Positions 17,942-27,568 of a stretch of DNA of 64,000 nucleotides are shown piece after piece. The notes beneath the pieces are model-generated. The model searched no databases. It saw nothing but the letters and a program-made list of their open reading frames with translations, and was not told the origin of the DNA. The stretch's first letter is position 1. Each line of letters begins with the position of its first letter. Source of the stretch: Ruminococcus bromii (GTDB lineage Bacteria; Bacillota; Clostridia; Oscillospirales; Acutalibacteraceae); the NCBI RefSeq assembly GCF_002834235.1, contig NZ_NNBY01000030.1:85942-149941 (forward strand). The letters run 5' to 3'. Position numbers and translations under genes: made by a program.

Positions 17942-18007
17942 TATAATAAGAGTAATCGTGCAGCATTGAATGGCATAAGTCCGGATTTTCAATGCTGCAC
18001 ATTTTTT
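17942..18007 (+). promoter_or_regulatory. Promoter-proximal attenuator-like hairpin before the MATE gene
   Basis: TATAAT (17942-17947) with a weak TTACAA 17 nt upstream is followed almost at once by a perfect 13-bp stem, GTGCAGCATTGAA (17958-17970) and TTCAATGCTGCAC (17988-18000), then ATTTTTTG. The layout is that of an intrinsic terminator placed within about 10 nt of the transcription start, 27 nt before the MATE start codon. Confidence 0.6.
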
Positions 18008-18033
18008 GTGTTAAAAACATCGGAGGTTATATA

Positions 18034-19431
18034 ATGGAAAAAACGCAAAAAATGAATAAAATGGGAACTGAAAAAATAAGCAGGCTTTTGCTTACTATGG
18101 GTGTTCCGATGATAATTTCAATGGTTGTACAGGCTGTGTACAATATCGTTGACAGCTACTTTGTAAGCTGTATGAAAGATCCGAATATACCCGCACTCGG
18201 TGATTATGCGGTAAATGCACTCACGCTGGCATTTCCTGTTCAGATGCTTATGGTTGCGGTCGGAGTCGGTACGGGAGTCGGCATCAACTCGATTTTGTCA
18301 AGAAGTCTTGGTGAGGGCAATAAAGAAAAGTGCAGTAAAATTTCGGGCAATTCAATTTTTCTTGCACTTTGCACCTGTGTTGTATTTGTGCTTTTCGGAA
18401 TTTTCGGAGTTGACACATACATAGCCTCACAAACAAGCGATCCGATTATCACATCAATGGCTGTTTCGTATCTGAAAATCTGCACCTACAGTTCACTGGG
18501 CGTTAGTATGTACATGATTTTTGAAAAGCTGTTACAGGCAACGGGATATACAATGCAGACAACAGTTGCGCAGATTGTCGGTGCGGTTGTGAACATGATA
18601 CTTGATCCGATTATGATTTTCGGTTGGTGCGGTTGCCCGAAGCTCGGTATTGACGGTGCGGCTGTCGCAACGGTTATAGGTCAGTTCATTTCATTCTTTA
18701 TTGACGCATATTTCTATTTCAGATGCAATTCAAAGCATTTCAACACATCATTAAAGTATATGAAACCCGAAGGCAAGATTATCAGGCAGATTTATCAGGT
18801 TGGTATCCCCGCTATTATTATGCAGGCGCTTATGTCGATTTTGACATACAGCATTAATGTTATTTTTGTAAGAGTTTCAACTGATGCGGTTACGGCTTAC
18901 GGTATTTACTACAAAATTCAGCAGTTTGTATTTTTTGCCGCATTCGGCATGAACAATGCGATGATTCCGATTATAGCGTTCAACTACGGCAAACAGGATA
19001 AAAAGCGAGTAAACGACAGCATTAAATACGGACTTATTTACACGGTATCAATTCTTTGTGCAGGAATTATAATTCTTCAAATTTTTGCAAAACAGATACT
19101 CGGAATATTCTCGCTTACAGAATCTACAACCGACCTTGCAATGCTTGCAATTAGAATTATCACACCCGGATTTATATTTGTCGGTGCTAACATTGCGTAT
19201 CAGGGAATTTTTCAGGCACTCGGCAACGGTGTGCATTCGCTGATACTTTCGCTTGTACGACTTATTGTTGTTCCTCTGCCCCTTGCATACATCTTTTCAT
19301 GCTTTGATTTTGCATCTTCAATAATCTGGATTGCATTCCCGATCGGCGAAGCTGTAGCCTTTATCGTTGCACTTGTTTTTATGGCAAATATCCGCAGAAA
19401 AAAGATTAATCCAATTAAAAATGGTGTTTAA
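18034..19431 (+). CDS. MATE family multidrug/sodium antiporter
   Basis: A 465-residue inner-membrane exporter with 12 predicted helices, of the NorM/DinF-like MATE family. Family hallmarks include KISRLLLTMGVPMIISMVVQ at the start, the repeat VGIPAIIMQALMSILTYSIN at mid-protein, and GMNNAMIPIIAFNYGKQ. Such pumps export cationic drugs or metabolites against Na+ or H+. ATG at 18034 follows CGGAGG; an upstream in-frame ATG at 17992 lies inside the leader hairpin and is rejected. Expression may be limited by the hairpin upstream. Confidence 0.93.
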   Translation: MEKTQKMNKMGTEKISRLLLTMGVPMIISMVVQAVYNIVDSYFVSCMKDPNIPALGDYAVNALTLAFPVQMLMVAVGVGTGVGINSILSRSLGEGNKEKCSKISGNSIFLALCTCVVFVLFGIFGVDTYIASQTSDPIITSMAVSYLKICTYSSLGVSMYMIFEKLLQATGYTMQTTVAQIVGAVVNMILDPIMIFGWCGCPKLGIDGAAVATVIGQFISFFIDAYFYFRCNSKHFNTSLKYMKPEGKIIRQIYQVGIPAIIMQALMSILTYSINVIFVRVSTDAVTAYGIYYKIQQFVFFAAFGMNNAMIPIIAFNYGKQDKKRVNDSIKYGLIYTVSILCAGIIILQIFAKQILGIFSLTESTTDLAMLAIRIITPGFIFVGANIAYQGIFQALGNGVHSLILSLVRLIVVPLPLAYIFSCFDFASSIIWIAFPIGEAVAFIVALVFMANIRRKKINPIKNGV

Positions 19432-19535
19432 CAGTAAAAACAATATTTCTTATTGATTTACTTTTTGTTTATTTTGTATAGAGCCAATTATTAAAATCAT
19501 CGTTTTTGTCGGGTAATTTAAGATTCTAAAAAAAT

Positions 19536-19575
19536 ACTGCACAAACATCTTCTTGATTTTTTGTACAGTTTGTCT
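19536..19575 (+). terminator. Possible terminator after the MATE gene
   Basis: Imperfect inverted repeat ACTGCACAAA (19536-19545) and TTTGTACAGT (19560-19569) followed by TTGTCTTTT, about 100 bp after the MATE stop. Confidence 0.45.
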
Positions 19576-19613
19576 TTTCGACTGTATGAATATTAGAATT
19601 GCACCCTCTCACC

Positions 19614-19642
19614 TTGAATTTACCCCTAAAAATCGGTATAAT
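19614..19642 (+). promoter_or_regulatory. Promoter of the candidate small RNA
   Basis: TTGAAT (19614-19619), 17-nt spacer, TATAAT (19637-19642). No open reading frame with a ribosome site follows. Confidence 0.65.
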
Positions 19643-19648
19643 ATAAGA

Positions 19649-19790
19649 CAATGAACAAAGATAAAGTTCAAAACTTTAATCTTACCTGTTCATTAAATAT
19701 TCGGCAAAAATGTTTGCTTCTTTATTGAAACATTCATTTTCATAAAACACACAATCGCGAAAAGGATCGTCATTTGACGGTCTTTTTTGC
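19649..19790 (+). ncRNA. Candidate structured small RNA, about 140 nt, family unknown
   Basis: It begins just after a good promoter and ends at a terminator stem GATCGTC / GACGGTC (19765-19782) with TTTTTT. The 5' part folds as a nested hairpin: outer AATGAACA with TGTTCATT, inner AAGATAAAGTT with a near-complementary ACTTTAATCTT and a CAAA loop. A second stem ATGTTT / AAACAT follows. No coding frame of note. I do not recognise the family. Confidence 0.5.
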
Positions 19791-19833
19791 GTTTGGAAAA
19801 AATTCATAATTAAATAATTTCTGCATAAAAATC

Positions 19834-19857
19834 GGAGCCGTGAAAAATCACGACTCC
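19834..19857 (-). terminator. Terminator of the lysis cassette
   Basis: Stem GGAGCCGTGA / TCACGACTCC with one mismatch and an AAAA loop, just after the amidase stop; a T-rich stretch follows on the minus strand, and TTTTTTG on the plus strand. Confidence 0.75.
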
Positions 19858-19866
19858 TTTTTTGCT

Positions 19867-20646
19867 TTATCTTATTTTTTCAGTATAATCAAGTGCTATC
19901 CATCCGGCACCGCTTTTGAGTTTGCCCCACTTGGCTGCACCTGCACCCGACTTTTCTTCGACTATCGTGTACGCTCCGCCCTTTGGAACAGCACCGTTCA
20001 CATCGTAATTTGTACCCGGACCTTTACGGATATTCACGCCGTTTGACGAGGTTATTCTCACGATATAACGCCTGAAAGCTTTATCCGAACCCGCTTTTGA
20101 ACTGTCTGAGCCTGCAGAGTCAGTTTTGTATTTCACATCAAAATAATTGCACATACCCTTGCAGATTGCCTCTCCGATTGCCACAGTATTCCTGCGTATC
20201 CAATCCGAGCCTGTCACGGTGTCGTGAAATTCACACTCAACATATACCGACAAAGCCTTCGGCACATTGATTTCGTAGAGATCGGTTTTGTAGCTGACTG
20301 AATCGTCCTTGCCGGGCGAGATTGCTCCGAGGGCAGACTTTACCGCCTCGGCAGCCTTTCTGCCGTTTGAGTTCAGGCAAAACACTCTTGTACCGCCCGT
20401 ATATTTGCCGTTAAACGCATTAGTGTGGATTGGCATATGAATGTCTGCTCCAAACTTATCCGACTCGGGACAGCGTGTCTGCATAAGCGTACCCGACTTT
20501 GCGACCATAACATCGAATCCGCAACGCCTGAGTGCTTTGGCTGCTGCGGCGGCAATTTTGTCGCACTGAGCCATTTCATTCGTACCGCCCGTTGCATAGG
20601 TGTTGCCGTTTTGGTTTGACGGACTGAGATATATTTTTTTACTCAT
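19867..20646 (-). CDS. Phage-type endolysin: N-acetylmuramoyl-L-alanine amidase with SH3b domain
   Basis: A 259-residue protein with an Amidase_3 domain (about 1-165: IYLSPSNQNGN, MPIHTNAFNG, VYVECEFHDT) that cuts the bond between MurNAc and L-Ala, using a zinc site of the His/Glu type (the glutamate of VECEFHD and HTN are visible). An SH3b wall-binding domain follows (about 190-259: GVNIRKGPGTNYDVNG, GWIALDYTEKI). No signal peptide, as expected for a holin-dependent lysin. Its start overlaps the holin gene by 8 bp. No other phage genes are near. Confidence 0.9.
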   Translation of the reverse strand: MSKKIYLSPSNQNGNTYATGGTNEMAQCDKIAAAAAKALRRCGFDVMVAKSGTLMQTRCPESDKFGADIHMPIHTNAFNGKYTGGTRVFCLNSNGRKAAEAVKSALGAISPGKDDSVSYKTDLYEINVPKALSVYVECEFHDTVTGSDWIRRNTVAIGEAICKGMCNYFDVKYKTDSAGSDSSKAGSDKAFRRYIVRITSSNGVNIRKGPGTNYDVNGAVPKGGAYTIVEEKSGAGAAKWGKLKSGAGWIALDYTEKIR

Positions 20647-20875
20647 TGTCTTTATCTTCTCCCTCTTTTAAATTCATTACTGCCGATGCACCTGCCGCAA
20701 CAGCCGCAACAGCAAGACCGATGAGAGCGTTCTTTACAACATCACCGTCGTTAAAATCAAGACCGCCCAAAGCGAGCGTTACATTGGTGATAACATAACC
20801 GAGAGCAGTCTGAATAAATGTTCTGAACGCTCTTTTTAAACACGGCTTTTTTAAGCATATTTTTATTTTACTCAT
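20639..20875 (-). CDS. Phage holin-like membrane protein
   Basis: A 78-residue protein with a basic N-terminus (KKPCLKRAFRTFIQ), two hydrophobic segments (TALGYVITNVTLALGG; NALIGLAVAAVAAGASAVM) and a charged tail, the typical size and topology of a small holin. It overlaps the amidase start and lies 4 bp after the upstream membrane protein. AAGGAAAA is the likely ribosome site. Confidence 0.75.
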   Translation of the reverse strand: MSKIKICLKKPCLKRAFRTFIQTALGYVITNVTLALGGLDFNDGDVVKNALIGLAVAAVAAGASAVMNLKEGEDKDNE

Positions 20876-20879
20876 TATA

Positions 20880-21137
20880 TTATATTTTCCTTTCCTTGTT
20901 TTGTTCGTTTTCCAAATCCGCTATTCTGTGTTCCGCTGTTTTGATTTTGTTGTCATTAACTGCCTCGTGCTGCTCAATAAGATATACACGCTCAACAAGA
21001 TTATTATGCTTGTCAACCTTTTTTTCGAGCTGTTCAATGCGATAATTTGATAATCTTGACGCTGTAAAAATGCCTGCAAGTGAGCCGGCAAGAGTTCCAG
21101 CAAATGAAATCAACGCTATAAGAATTTGGTCTGTCAA
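20880..21137 (-). CDS. Small phage lysis-module membrane protein (XhlA/holin-associated-like)
   Basis: An 85-residue protein with one N-terminal membrane helix (ILIALISFAGTLAGSLAGIF) and a heptad-rich helix (YRIEQLEKKVDKHNNLVERV), as in XhlA-like or holin-associated proteins of clostridial phages. The TTG at 21137 is preferred: GGGAGGTGA lies 5-6 nt upstream, whereas the GTG at 21146 overlaps that site. First gene of the three-gene lysis cassette. Confidence 0.65.
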   Translation of the reverse strand: MTDQILIALISFAGTLAGSLAGIFTASRLSNYRIEQLEKKVDKHNNLVERVYLIEQHEAVNDNKIKTAEHRIADLENEQNKERKI

Positions 21138-21170
21138 AAAAATCACCTCCCACTTACAGGCTCAAAAAAA

Positions 21171-21202
21171 GGAGAAATTGCACTAAACAATGCAATTTCT
21201 CC
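21171..21202. terminator. Strong bidirectional hairpin just upstream of the lysis cassette
   Basis: Perfect 12-bp stem GGAGAAATTGCA / TGCAATTTCTCC with an 8-nt loop. On the minus strand it is followed by TTTTTTTGAG and then, about 20 bp on, by the first lysis gene. On the plus strand it is followed by GAAATTTTTTTA. Confidence 0.75.
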
Positions 21203-21347
21203 GAAATTTTTTTATATTTATTTTTATTATTACTTTACAAAAAGCAATACAAATAGTACAATAGATATCACAATTTAGTAATATTAAATGAATAAAATCA
21301 AAAATCTCAAGTAATTTTAAATTGAAATATTTAATAGGAGCATACAA

Positions 21348-22139
21348 ATGAAATACAAAATCTTATCAGCAATAATATCCATCGTACTTATGATTTCGCT
21401 TGTAGGCTGTCAGCAGAACAATACAATTATTAAGCCTGATATAGAAACAAAAACTGTGACGGAAAACAGCGAAGGTGATTATGTCACTTTTTCACTTGAT
21501 GTCCCAGCAGACTGGAAATTATACGCTCAGAATTATACATCTATTGCTTGTTTTAGTCCTGATGCAAACGAAACAAATGCCGGCGAAAAAATTTCTCCCT
21601 ACAAGTTAAGCATAGATAACTATATCATTCCATCACTAATGCCAATAGATGACAAATATAAACAAGCTTATAAAGATTTATTTAATGGCAAATATGATGG
21701 TGTTAAAGAATTAATTTGCGATAGCATTGAATATATAAATATAGGTAAGGTAATGGACAGTTTCCCGGATGTTACTTTTGAAACTCCTGAAAGCATTATG
21801 GATTACTTTAATATACTTGTTGACGGTACAAGTACACCGGATGTTACAATGCCGGAGTCATGGAATGACAAAAAATGGGCAACTGATTTTACTTTCAGTG
21901 AATATAACGGTAAGAACGGAAAGATTATTGCGGTAGAATATTCCTATGTAATTATAGATAAAACCTATAAAGCTATTAATTGCTACCGTGATGACGACTT
22001 TTCCGTATGCGGAGCTTTTGATGATGATGCAGATCTTTCTTCGGGCGATTTAGCACTGTGGGTTGCTGATAATATGGAAATTACCAAACACTATAAAATT
22101 GAAGATAATATGATAAAACAAGAGGGAGTAGATTATTAA
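21348..22139 (+). CDS. Putative lipoprotein, unknown function
   Basis: A 263-residue protein with a lipoprotein signal (MKYKILSAIISIVLMISLVG then Cys at 21) followed by a polar domain rich in Asp, Asn and Tyr. No family recognised. AATAGGAGC precedes the ATG. Base composition is more AT-rich than the neighbouring core genes. It sits between the lysis cassette and a transposase remnant, within the accessory island, and has its own terminator. Confidence 0.7.
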   Translation: MKYKILSAIISIVLMISLVGCQQNNTIIKPDIETKTVTENSEGDYVTFSLDVPADWKLYAQNYTSIACFSPDANETNAGEKISPYKLSIDNYIIPSLMPIDDKYKQAYKDLFNGKYDGVKELICDSIEYINIGKVMDSFPDVTFETPESIMDYFNILVDGTSTPDVTMPESWNDKKWATDFTFSEYNGKNGKIIAVEYSYVIIDKTYKAINCYRDDDFSVCGAFDDDADLSSGDLALWVADNMEITKHYKIEDNMIKQEGVDY

Positions 22140-22174
22140 ATTTTATGTTTTTAAAATCTATATATTGTAATTAC

Positions 22175-22199
22175 AGCCGAAGTATTTTCTACTTCGGCT
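22175..22199 (+). terminator. Terminator of the 21348 lipoprotein gene
   Basis: Perfect 10-bp stem AGCCGAAGTA / TACTTCGGCT with TTTTC loop, 36 bp after the stop. Confidence 0.7.
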
Positions 22200-22280
22200 C
22201 CAGTATTTTATGGGGTGCCATTTTACAAGCTCTCGCTAAATTCAAAATAGATATTCGCCCCCTATAAACTGAGATTTTTA

Positions 22281-22496
22281 TTGGTACGGTTTGCAGTTCA
22301 AAAAGAAAAACAGCTCCCCGGCTTAACTGCCCATGCCATCCACCCAATCAGCACCGGCAAGCTCGAAGTCTTCAACAACAAGATAAAGGTCGCTAAAAGA
22401 ATCGGCTACGGTTACCGCGATGATGATTTCTTCTTTACCTTGATTCGCTATCTTTCTATTCCTTCTGTCCGTTCTCCATCCCACAAAAAATCGTGA
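22281..22496 (+). pseudogene. ISL3-family transposase C-terminal remnant
   Basis: The frame contains HPISTGKLEVFNNKIKVAKR and IGYGYRDDDFFFTLIRYLS, the conserved C-terminal end of ISL3-family transposases (TGKLEGxNNKIKxxKRxxYGYR). Only about 55-70 residues remain; the DDE catalytic core and zinc-finger N-terminus are absent and no intact terminal inverted repeat is visible. The upstream 80 bp may be further decayed remnant. Non-functional. Confidence 0.8.
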
Positions 22497-22534
22497 TGAA
22501 CCATTTTTTAAACAATTATTTTTCTCTATAAGAA

Positions 22535-25354
22535 TTATAACAATGGTTTAAGATACTGTCCAGTAAATGATTTTTCAGCCTTTGCAACCTGTTCGGGAGT
22601 GCCTTTGGCAACGATTGTACCGCCGCCGTCACCGCCCTCGGGACCAAGGTCGATAAGATAATCGGCTGTCTTGATAAGGTCAAGATTGTGCTCAATTACA
22701 ACAACCGTGTTTCCGCCGTCAACCAGCAGCTGAAGAACATCAACAAGTCTGTGTACATCGGCAATGTGCAAGCCCGTTGTCGGCTCGTCAAGAATATAAA
22801 TTGTCTTGCCCGTACTGCGTTTTGAAAGCTCTGTTGCAAGCTTTACACGCTGAGCCTCACCGCCCGAAAGCGTTGTTGCAGGCTGACCGAGCTTTATATA
22901 ACCAAGACCTACTTCATACAGGGTTTTCAGCTTTCTGTAAATCTTTGGGATATTTGAGAAGAACTCCATTCCCTCCTCAACAGACATTTCAAGAACATCA
23001 TTGATTGACTTGCCCTTGTACTTTACTTCGAGGGTTTCACGGTTATATCTCTTGCCCTTGCAGACCTCACACGGAACATAAACATCTGACAAAAAGTGCA
23101 TTTCAATCTTGATAATACCGTCACCCTGACAAGCCTCACATCTGCCACCCTTTACATTGAATGAAAATCTGCTTGGTGTAAAACCACGCATTTTCGCATC
23201 TGTTGTAGCGGCATAAAGCATTCTGATGTCCGTAAACACACCTGTGTATGTTGCAGGATTTGAACGGGGAGTTCTGCCGATAGGACTTTGGTCAATGGCA
23301 ATTACCTTGTCAAGATTTTCCATACCCCTGATTTCCTTGTGCTTGCCGGGAATTGTCTTTGCTCGATTAAGGTCACGGGCAAGGGCTTTGTAGAGAATTT
23401 CGTTTACAAGTGAGCTTTTGCCCGAACCCGAAACACCTGTTACGCAAACAAATTCACCGAGCGGAATTTTAACATTGATATTTTTAAGGTTATTTTCAGC
23501 CGCTCCTCTGACTTCAAGGAAAAGTCCGTTGCCTTTTCTGCGCTTTTCGGGAACGGGAACTTTGCGTTCGCCCGAAAGATACTTACCTGTGATTGAATTC
23601 GGACATTGTTTAATCTTTTCAACATCACCGACACAGACAATTTCACCGCCGTGAATACCTGCCCCGGGGCCTACATCCACAATGCAATCTGCGGCATACA
23701 TAGTGTCCTCATCGTGTTCAACAACGATAACAGTATTTCCGAGGTCACGAAGTCGCTTTAAGGTTGCAAGAAGTTTTTCATTATCACGCTGATGAAGTCC
23801 GATACTCGGCTCGTCAAGAATATACAGCACACCCATAAGCGAACTGCCGATTTGCGTTGCAAGGCGGATTCGCTGACTTTCACCGCCGCTGAGTGTTCCC
23901 GAACTTCTTGAAAGAGTAAGGTAGCCGAGTCCTACGCTCTTGAGAAAGTTAAGTCTTTCATTAATTTCTTTTATAATTTCAGCACCGATAATCTGCTCTT
24001 TTTCCGTAAGCTTGAGCTGACCTACAAAGTCGAGTGCGTCAATAACCGACATTTTGCAGAAATCGGCAATGTTAAGTCCGCCGACTGTTACTGCAAGGCT
24101 TTCGGCTGAAAGTCTGTCACCGTGACAAAGATCACACGGAATTTCTGCCATATACGAACGGATTTCATCCTTAATCCAGTTACTGCTTGTGTCATGATAA
24201 CGGCGTTCAAGGTTGTTGATTATACCCTCAAATTTATGCTGATAAGTACCTCCGCCGTAAACCGATTTTTTATTGATTGTCAGCTCATCATCACCTGTGC
24301 CGTAGAGAATTTTGTCGATAGTTTCTTTCGGGAGATTTTCAAGCGGTTCATCAAGCGAAAAATTGTACTTTTTCGCTAAAGCCTCCATATACATTGCGGC
24401 AATTGTACTGCCTTCCATTGCCCAACCGCTGCCCTTGATACCGCCGTCACGGATACTCTTTGACATATCGGGAATAATTTTGTTCTCATCAATTTTGAGG
24501 AACACGCCGAGTCCCGTACACTTTGGGCACGCACCGAACGGATTGTTGAATGAAAACATTCTCGGTGAAAGCTCGTCAATGCTCACACCGTGTTCGGGGC
24601 AGGCATATTTCTGTGAAAAAGTCACATCCTCATCGCCGTTGAAGTTCACCGTAACAAGACCGCCGCCAAGCTTTGACGCTGTTTCGATGCTGTCTGAAAG
24701 TCTTGATGCTATTTCAGGCTTGATTACAAGACGGTCAACAATGATTTCTATATTATGCTTTTTATTTTTCTCAATCGGAATATTTTCCGACAAATCATAG
24801 ATGATCCCGTCAACTCTTGCACGGACATAGCCCGATTTTCCGGCACTGTCAAGAACCTTTGCGTGTTCGCCCTTTCTGCCCCTTACAACGGGAGCCATAA
24901 CCTGAATTTTCGTACCCGTTTCATAGGTCATAATCTTGTCGACAATCTGGTCAACTGTCTGCTGACGGATTTCCCTTCCGCAAACCGTACAATGCGGAAC
25001 ACCTATTCTTGCATACAAAAGGCGGAGATAATCGTAAATTTCCGTAACCGTACCGACCGTTGAACGGGGATTCTTTGAAGTAGTTTTCTGATCGATTGAT
25101 ATTGCAGGCGAAAGTCCCTCTATGCTTTCAACATTAGGCTTGTCCATCTGACCGAGAAACATTCTTGCATAGGAAGAAAGGCTTTCAACATATCTTCTCT
25201 GTCCCTCGGCATAGATTGTGTCAAACGCAAGCGAGCTTTTGCCCGAACCCGAAAGTCCTGTAATTACGACAAGTTTGTTACGGGGAATTTCAACATTTAC
25301 ATTTTTGAGGTTATGCTCTTTTGCACCTCTCACAATAATTTTATCCTGTGCCAT
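22535..25354 (-). CDS. uvrA: Excinuclease ABC subunit A
   Basis: Damage-recognition ATPase of nucleotide excision repair. The 939-residue protein has two ABC modules: Walker [13 protein letters not shown] near 33-44 and [15 protein letters not shown] near 640, signature motifs [12 protein letters not shown] and [12 protein letters not shown], and zinc-binding Cys sets (CTVCGREI region; CEACQGDG with CEVCKGKRY near 745). Full length. ATG at 25354 follows AAAGGG. No uvrB adjacent. A TGTGTCA-6-TGACACA inverted repeat lies just upstream. Confidence 0.97.
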   Translation of the reverse strand: MAQDKIIVRGAKEHNLKNVNVEIPRNKLVVITGLSGSGKSSLAFDTIYAEGQRRYVESLSSYARMFLGQMDKPNVESIEGLSPAISIDQKTTSKNPRSTVGTVTEIYDYLRLLYARIGVPHCTVCGREIRQQTVDQIVDKIMTYETGTKIQVMAPVVRGRKGEHAKVLDSAGKSGYVRARVDGIIYDLSENIPIEKNKKHNIEIIVDRLVIKPEIASRLSDSIETASKLGGGLVTVNFNGDEDVTFSQKYACPEHGVSIDELSPRMFSFNNPFGACPKCTGLGVFLKIDENKIIPDMSKSIRDGGIKGSGWAMEGSTIAAMYMEALAKKYNFSLDEPLENLPKETIDKILYGTGDDELTINKKSVYGGGTYQHKFEGIINNLERRYHDTSSNWIKDEIRSYMAEIPCDLCHGDRLSAESLAVTVGGLNIADFCKMSVIDALDFVGQLKLTEKEQIIGAEIIKEINERLNFLKSVGLGYLTLSRSSGTLSGGESQRIRLATQIGSSLMGVLYILDEPSIGLHQRDNEKLLATLKRLRDLGNTVIVVEHDEDTMYAADCIVDVGPGAGIHGGEIVCVGDVEKIKQCPNSITGKYLSGERKVPVPEKRRKGNGLFLEVRGAAENNLKNINVKIPLGEFVCVTGVSGSGKSSLVNEILYKALARDLNRAKTIPGKHKEIRGMENLDKVIAIDQSPIGRTPRSNPATYTGVFTDIRMLYAATTDAKMRGFTPSRFSFNVKGGRCEACQGDGIIKIEMHFLSDVYVPCEVCKGKRYNRETLEVKYKGKSINDVLEMSVEEGMEFFSNIPKIYRKLKTLYEVGLGYIKLGQPATTLSGGEAQRVKLATELSKRSTGKTIYILDEPTTGLHIADVHRLVDVLQLLVDGGNTVVVIEHNLDLIKTADYLIDLGPEGGDGGGTIVAKGTPEQVAKAEKSFTGQYLKPLL

Positions 25355-25370
25355 TTCATCTACCCTTTAC

Positions 25371-25390
25371 TGTGTCAAACATCTGACACA
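25371..25390. promoter_or_regulatory. Inverted repeat upstream of uvrA
   Basis: TGTGTCA, 6-nt spacer, TGACACA, 17 bp before the uvrA start. It does not match the LexA consensus; it could be an operator or a 5'-UTR hairpin. Confidence 0.35.
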
Positions 25391-25428
25391 ACTTCATACA
25401 TTCGTTTAAATTTTGATTCATATACACG

Positions 25429-25455
25429 CATAGCCTCTCATTGCGAGAGGCTATG
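25429..25455. terminator. Hairpin after ftsH
   Basis: Perfect 11-bp stem CATAGCCTCTC / GAGAGGCTATG 12 bp after the ftsH stop. The T-tract on the minus strand is poor, so termination may be weak. Confidence 0.55.
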
Positions 25456-25466
25456 TTTATTTGATA

Positions 25467-27491
25467 TTAACCTTCTGTGGACTCGTCAACCTTTGTTTCG
25501 GCTGAGGGTTCTTTGTCGGCAGTTTCCTGCTCAACTTCTTCTGGTTCTTTATATGTGCCGTTCATTACGGCAGTAAAGTCCTCGCTGCCCATCTTCTCAT
25601 GCTTGATAAGATATTTTGCAATATCGTGGAGCTTATCCATATTATCGCTGAGAATCTTAGTAGCGTCGCCATATGCCTTGTTGACCATATCAAGAACAAG
25701 CTGATCGATTTTAGCTGCGGTAGCCTCGGAATAATCCTGAGTTCTGCTGCCCATATCTCTGCCGAGGAATACGGAATTGTTGTCTGTGCCGTAGCATACA
25801 CAACCGAGTTCCTTAGTCATACCGTACTTTGTAACCATTGCACGGGCTGTTTTTGTAGCCTTTTCAATATCGTTTGACGCACCTGTTGAGATGTCATCCA
25901 TAATAAGTTCTTCGGCAACTCGACCGCCAAGACTTACAACGATATCCTCATACATACCTCTGCGTGAGTTATATGACTTGTCCTCACTCGGGAGCGGCAT
26001 TGTGTAACCGCCTGCCATACCTGTCGGGATAATTGAAATCTCGTGAACAGGATCCTGAGTTTCGAGCTTATCGAAGAGAATTGCGTGACCTGCCTCATGA
26101 TAGGCTGTGAGCTTTTTCTCTTTCTCACTCATTACTTTGCTCTTTTTCTCTGCACCGACAACAACCTTGACTGTTGCCTCCTTGATTTCGTCCATAGTAA
26201 TGGCTTTTTTATCTTTTCTTGCGGCAAGAAGTGCGGCCTCATTAAGAAGATTTTCAAGGTCTGCACCTGTAAATCCGGCTGTTGTTTTAGCAATAGTCTT
26301 GAGATTTACATCGGGTGCAAGAGGTTTCTTTCTTGCATGAACCCTGAGGATAGCCTCACGGCCGTTTACATCGGGATAGCTTACAACAACCTGACGGTCA
26401 AATCTGCCCGGACGCATAAGAGCCGGATCGAGAACATCAGGTCTGTTGGTTGCGGCAATAAGGATTACACCCTCGTTAGCACCGAAACCGTCCATTTCAA
26501 CAAGCAACTGGTTAAGAGTCTGCTCACGCTCATCGTTGCCGCCGCCAAGACCTGCGCCTCTCTGGCGACCTACGGCGTCAATCTCATCAATAAAGATGAT
26601 ACAAGGCGAGTTTTTCTTTGCCTGATCAAAGAGGTCACGAACACGGGACGCACCGACACCGACAAACATCTCAACAAAGTCTGAACCTGAAATTGAGAAG
26701 AACGGCACACCTGCCTCACCTGCAACAGCTCTTGCAAGCAATGTTTTACCTGTACCTGGAGGGCCTACAAGGAGAACGCCCTTTGGTATTCTTGCGCCGA
26801 GTTTGTTATACTTTTCAGGAGCCTTGAGGAACTCAACAACCTCTGCAAGCTCTTCCTTTTCTTCATCGGCACCTGCAACATCATCAAATGTTGTCTTGCG
26901 CTTTTCATCGTTTGTATTCTTAATCTTGGCTTTGCCAAAGCTCATTTCCTTGCCGCCAAGACCTCCGCCGCCCATTTTCTTCATAATGAGCACCCAGGCA
27001 ACGATGAGAATAATCATAATGATTAGTGTCGGAATCATTTCCATAAGTATGGAATTATCCGTTGCACGGGTAAGGTTATGCGGAATTTCATCAGTTGACG
27101 CCGGATTGTAGTACGGCTTGATGTCATCAAGGAAACGCTGAATGTCGGCAAGCTGTCCTTTTACAACAATCTTTGATTTTTTGCTGTTTGACTGGGTTTT
27201 CTGCTGTTCGGTTGCGGGCTGAGTAGCAGTTGTTGCAGATTGAGAGTCGGAATCGGTTGATTTGATAGGACTCATGCCCTCTTTAAGGGTAATTTCAATC
27301 TGACCTGAACCGTAGTCAATGTTAAAGCTGTCAACCATATCCTGAACAAAATACTGCTCAAGCTCCGAGGTTTTCGGTGAAGTTGACTTATTTGTGCTCA
27401 GCACAGCCGCTGTTATAATGATTATCAGAATGGGAATTCCGAGATAAAGCAGCAGATTGCGCACTTTCTTTTTATTGTCCAATGCTGTCAC
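25467..27491 (-). CDS. ftsH: ATP-dependent zinc metalloprotease FtsH
   Basis: Membrane-bound AAA+ protease for quality control and regulated proteolysis. The 674-residue protein has TM1 (about 12-32), an extracytoplasmic domain with an unusually Ser/Thr/Gln-rich insert ([17 protein letters not shown]), TM2 (about 150-170), AAA domain with GPPGTGKT near 247 and [15 protein letters not shown], and the M41 protease motif HEAGH near 464. The C-terminal tail is acidic. Last gene of the rnjA-gdpP-rplI-dnaB-tilS-hpt-ftsH unit, 77 bp after hpt, an order related to the conserved tilS-hpt-ftsH cluster of Firmicutes. Confidence 0.97.
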   Translation of the reverse strand: MTALDNKKKVRNLLLYLGIPILIIIITAAVLSTNKSTSPKTSELEQYFVQDMVDSFNIDYGSGQIEITLKEGMSPIKSTDSDSQSATTATQPATEQQKTQSNSKKSKIVVKGQLADIQRFLDDIKPYYNPASTDEIPHNLTRATDNSILMEMIPTLIIMIILIVAWVLIMKKMGGGGLGGKEMSFGKAKIKNTNDEKRKTTFDDVAGADEEKEELAEVVEFLKAPEKYNKLGARIPKGVLLVGPPGTGKTLLARAVAGEAGVPFFSISGSDFVEMFVGVGASRVRDLFDQAKKNSPCIIFIDEIDAVGRQRGAGLGGGNDEREQTLNQLLVEMDGFGANEGVILIAATNRPDVLDPALMRPGRFDRQVVVSYPDVNGREAILRVHARKKPLAPDVNLKTIAKTTAGFTGADLENLLNEAALLAARKDKKAITMDEIKEATVKVVVGAEKKSKVMSEKEKKLTAYHEAGHAILFDKLETQDPVHEISIIPTGMAGGYTMPLPSEDKSYNSRRGMYEDIVVSLGGRVAEELIMDDISTGASNDIEKATKTARAMVTKYGMTKELGCVCYGTDNNSVFLGRDMGSRTQDYSEATAAKIDQLVLDMVNKAYGDATKILSDNMDKLHDIAKYLIKHEKMGSEDFTAVMNGTYKEPEEVEQETADKEPSAETKVDESTEG

Positions 27492-27568
27492 TCCTCTGTA
27501 TAGTATTATTTTTCCGAGGTGGAAATATGTAATGCCACGAAAATTTGCGGCTTATTTTCGCATTAAAA

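Noticed and set aside
22535..25466. LexA box upstream of uvrA
   Set aside because: No CGAAC-4-GTTCG match found between ftsH and uvrA; only an unrelated TGTGTCA/TGACACA repeat.
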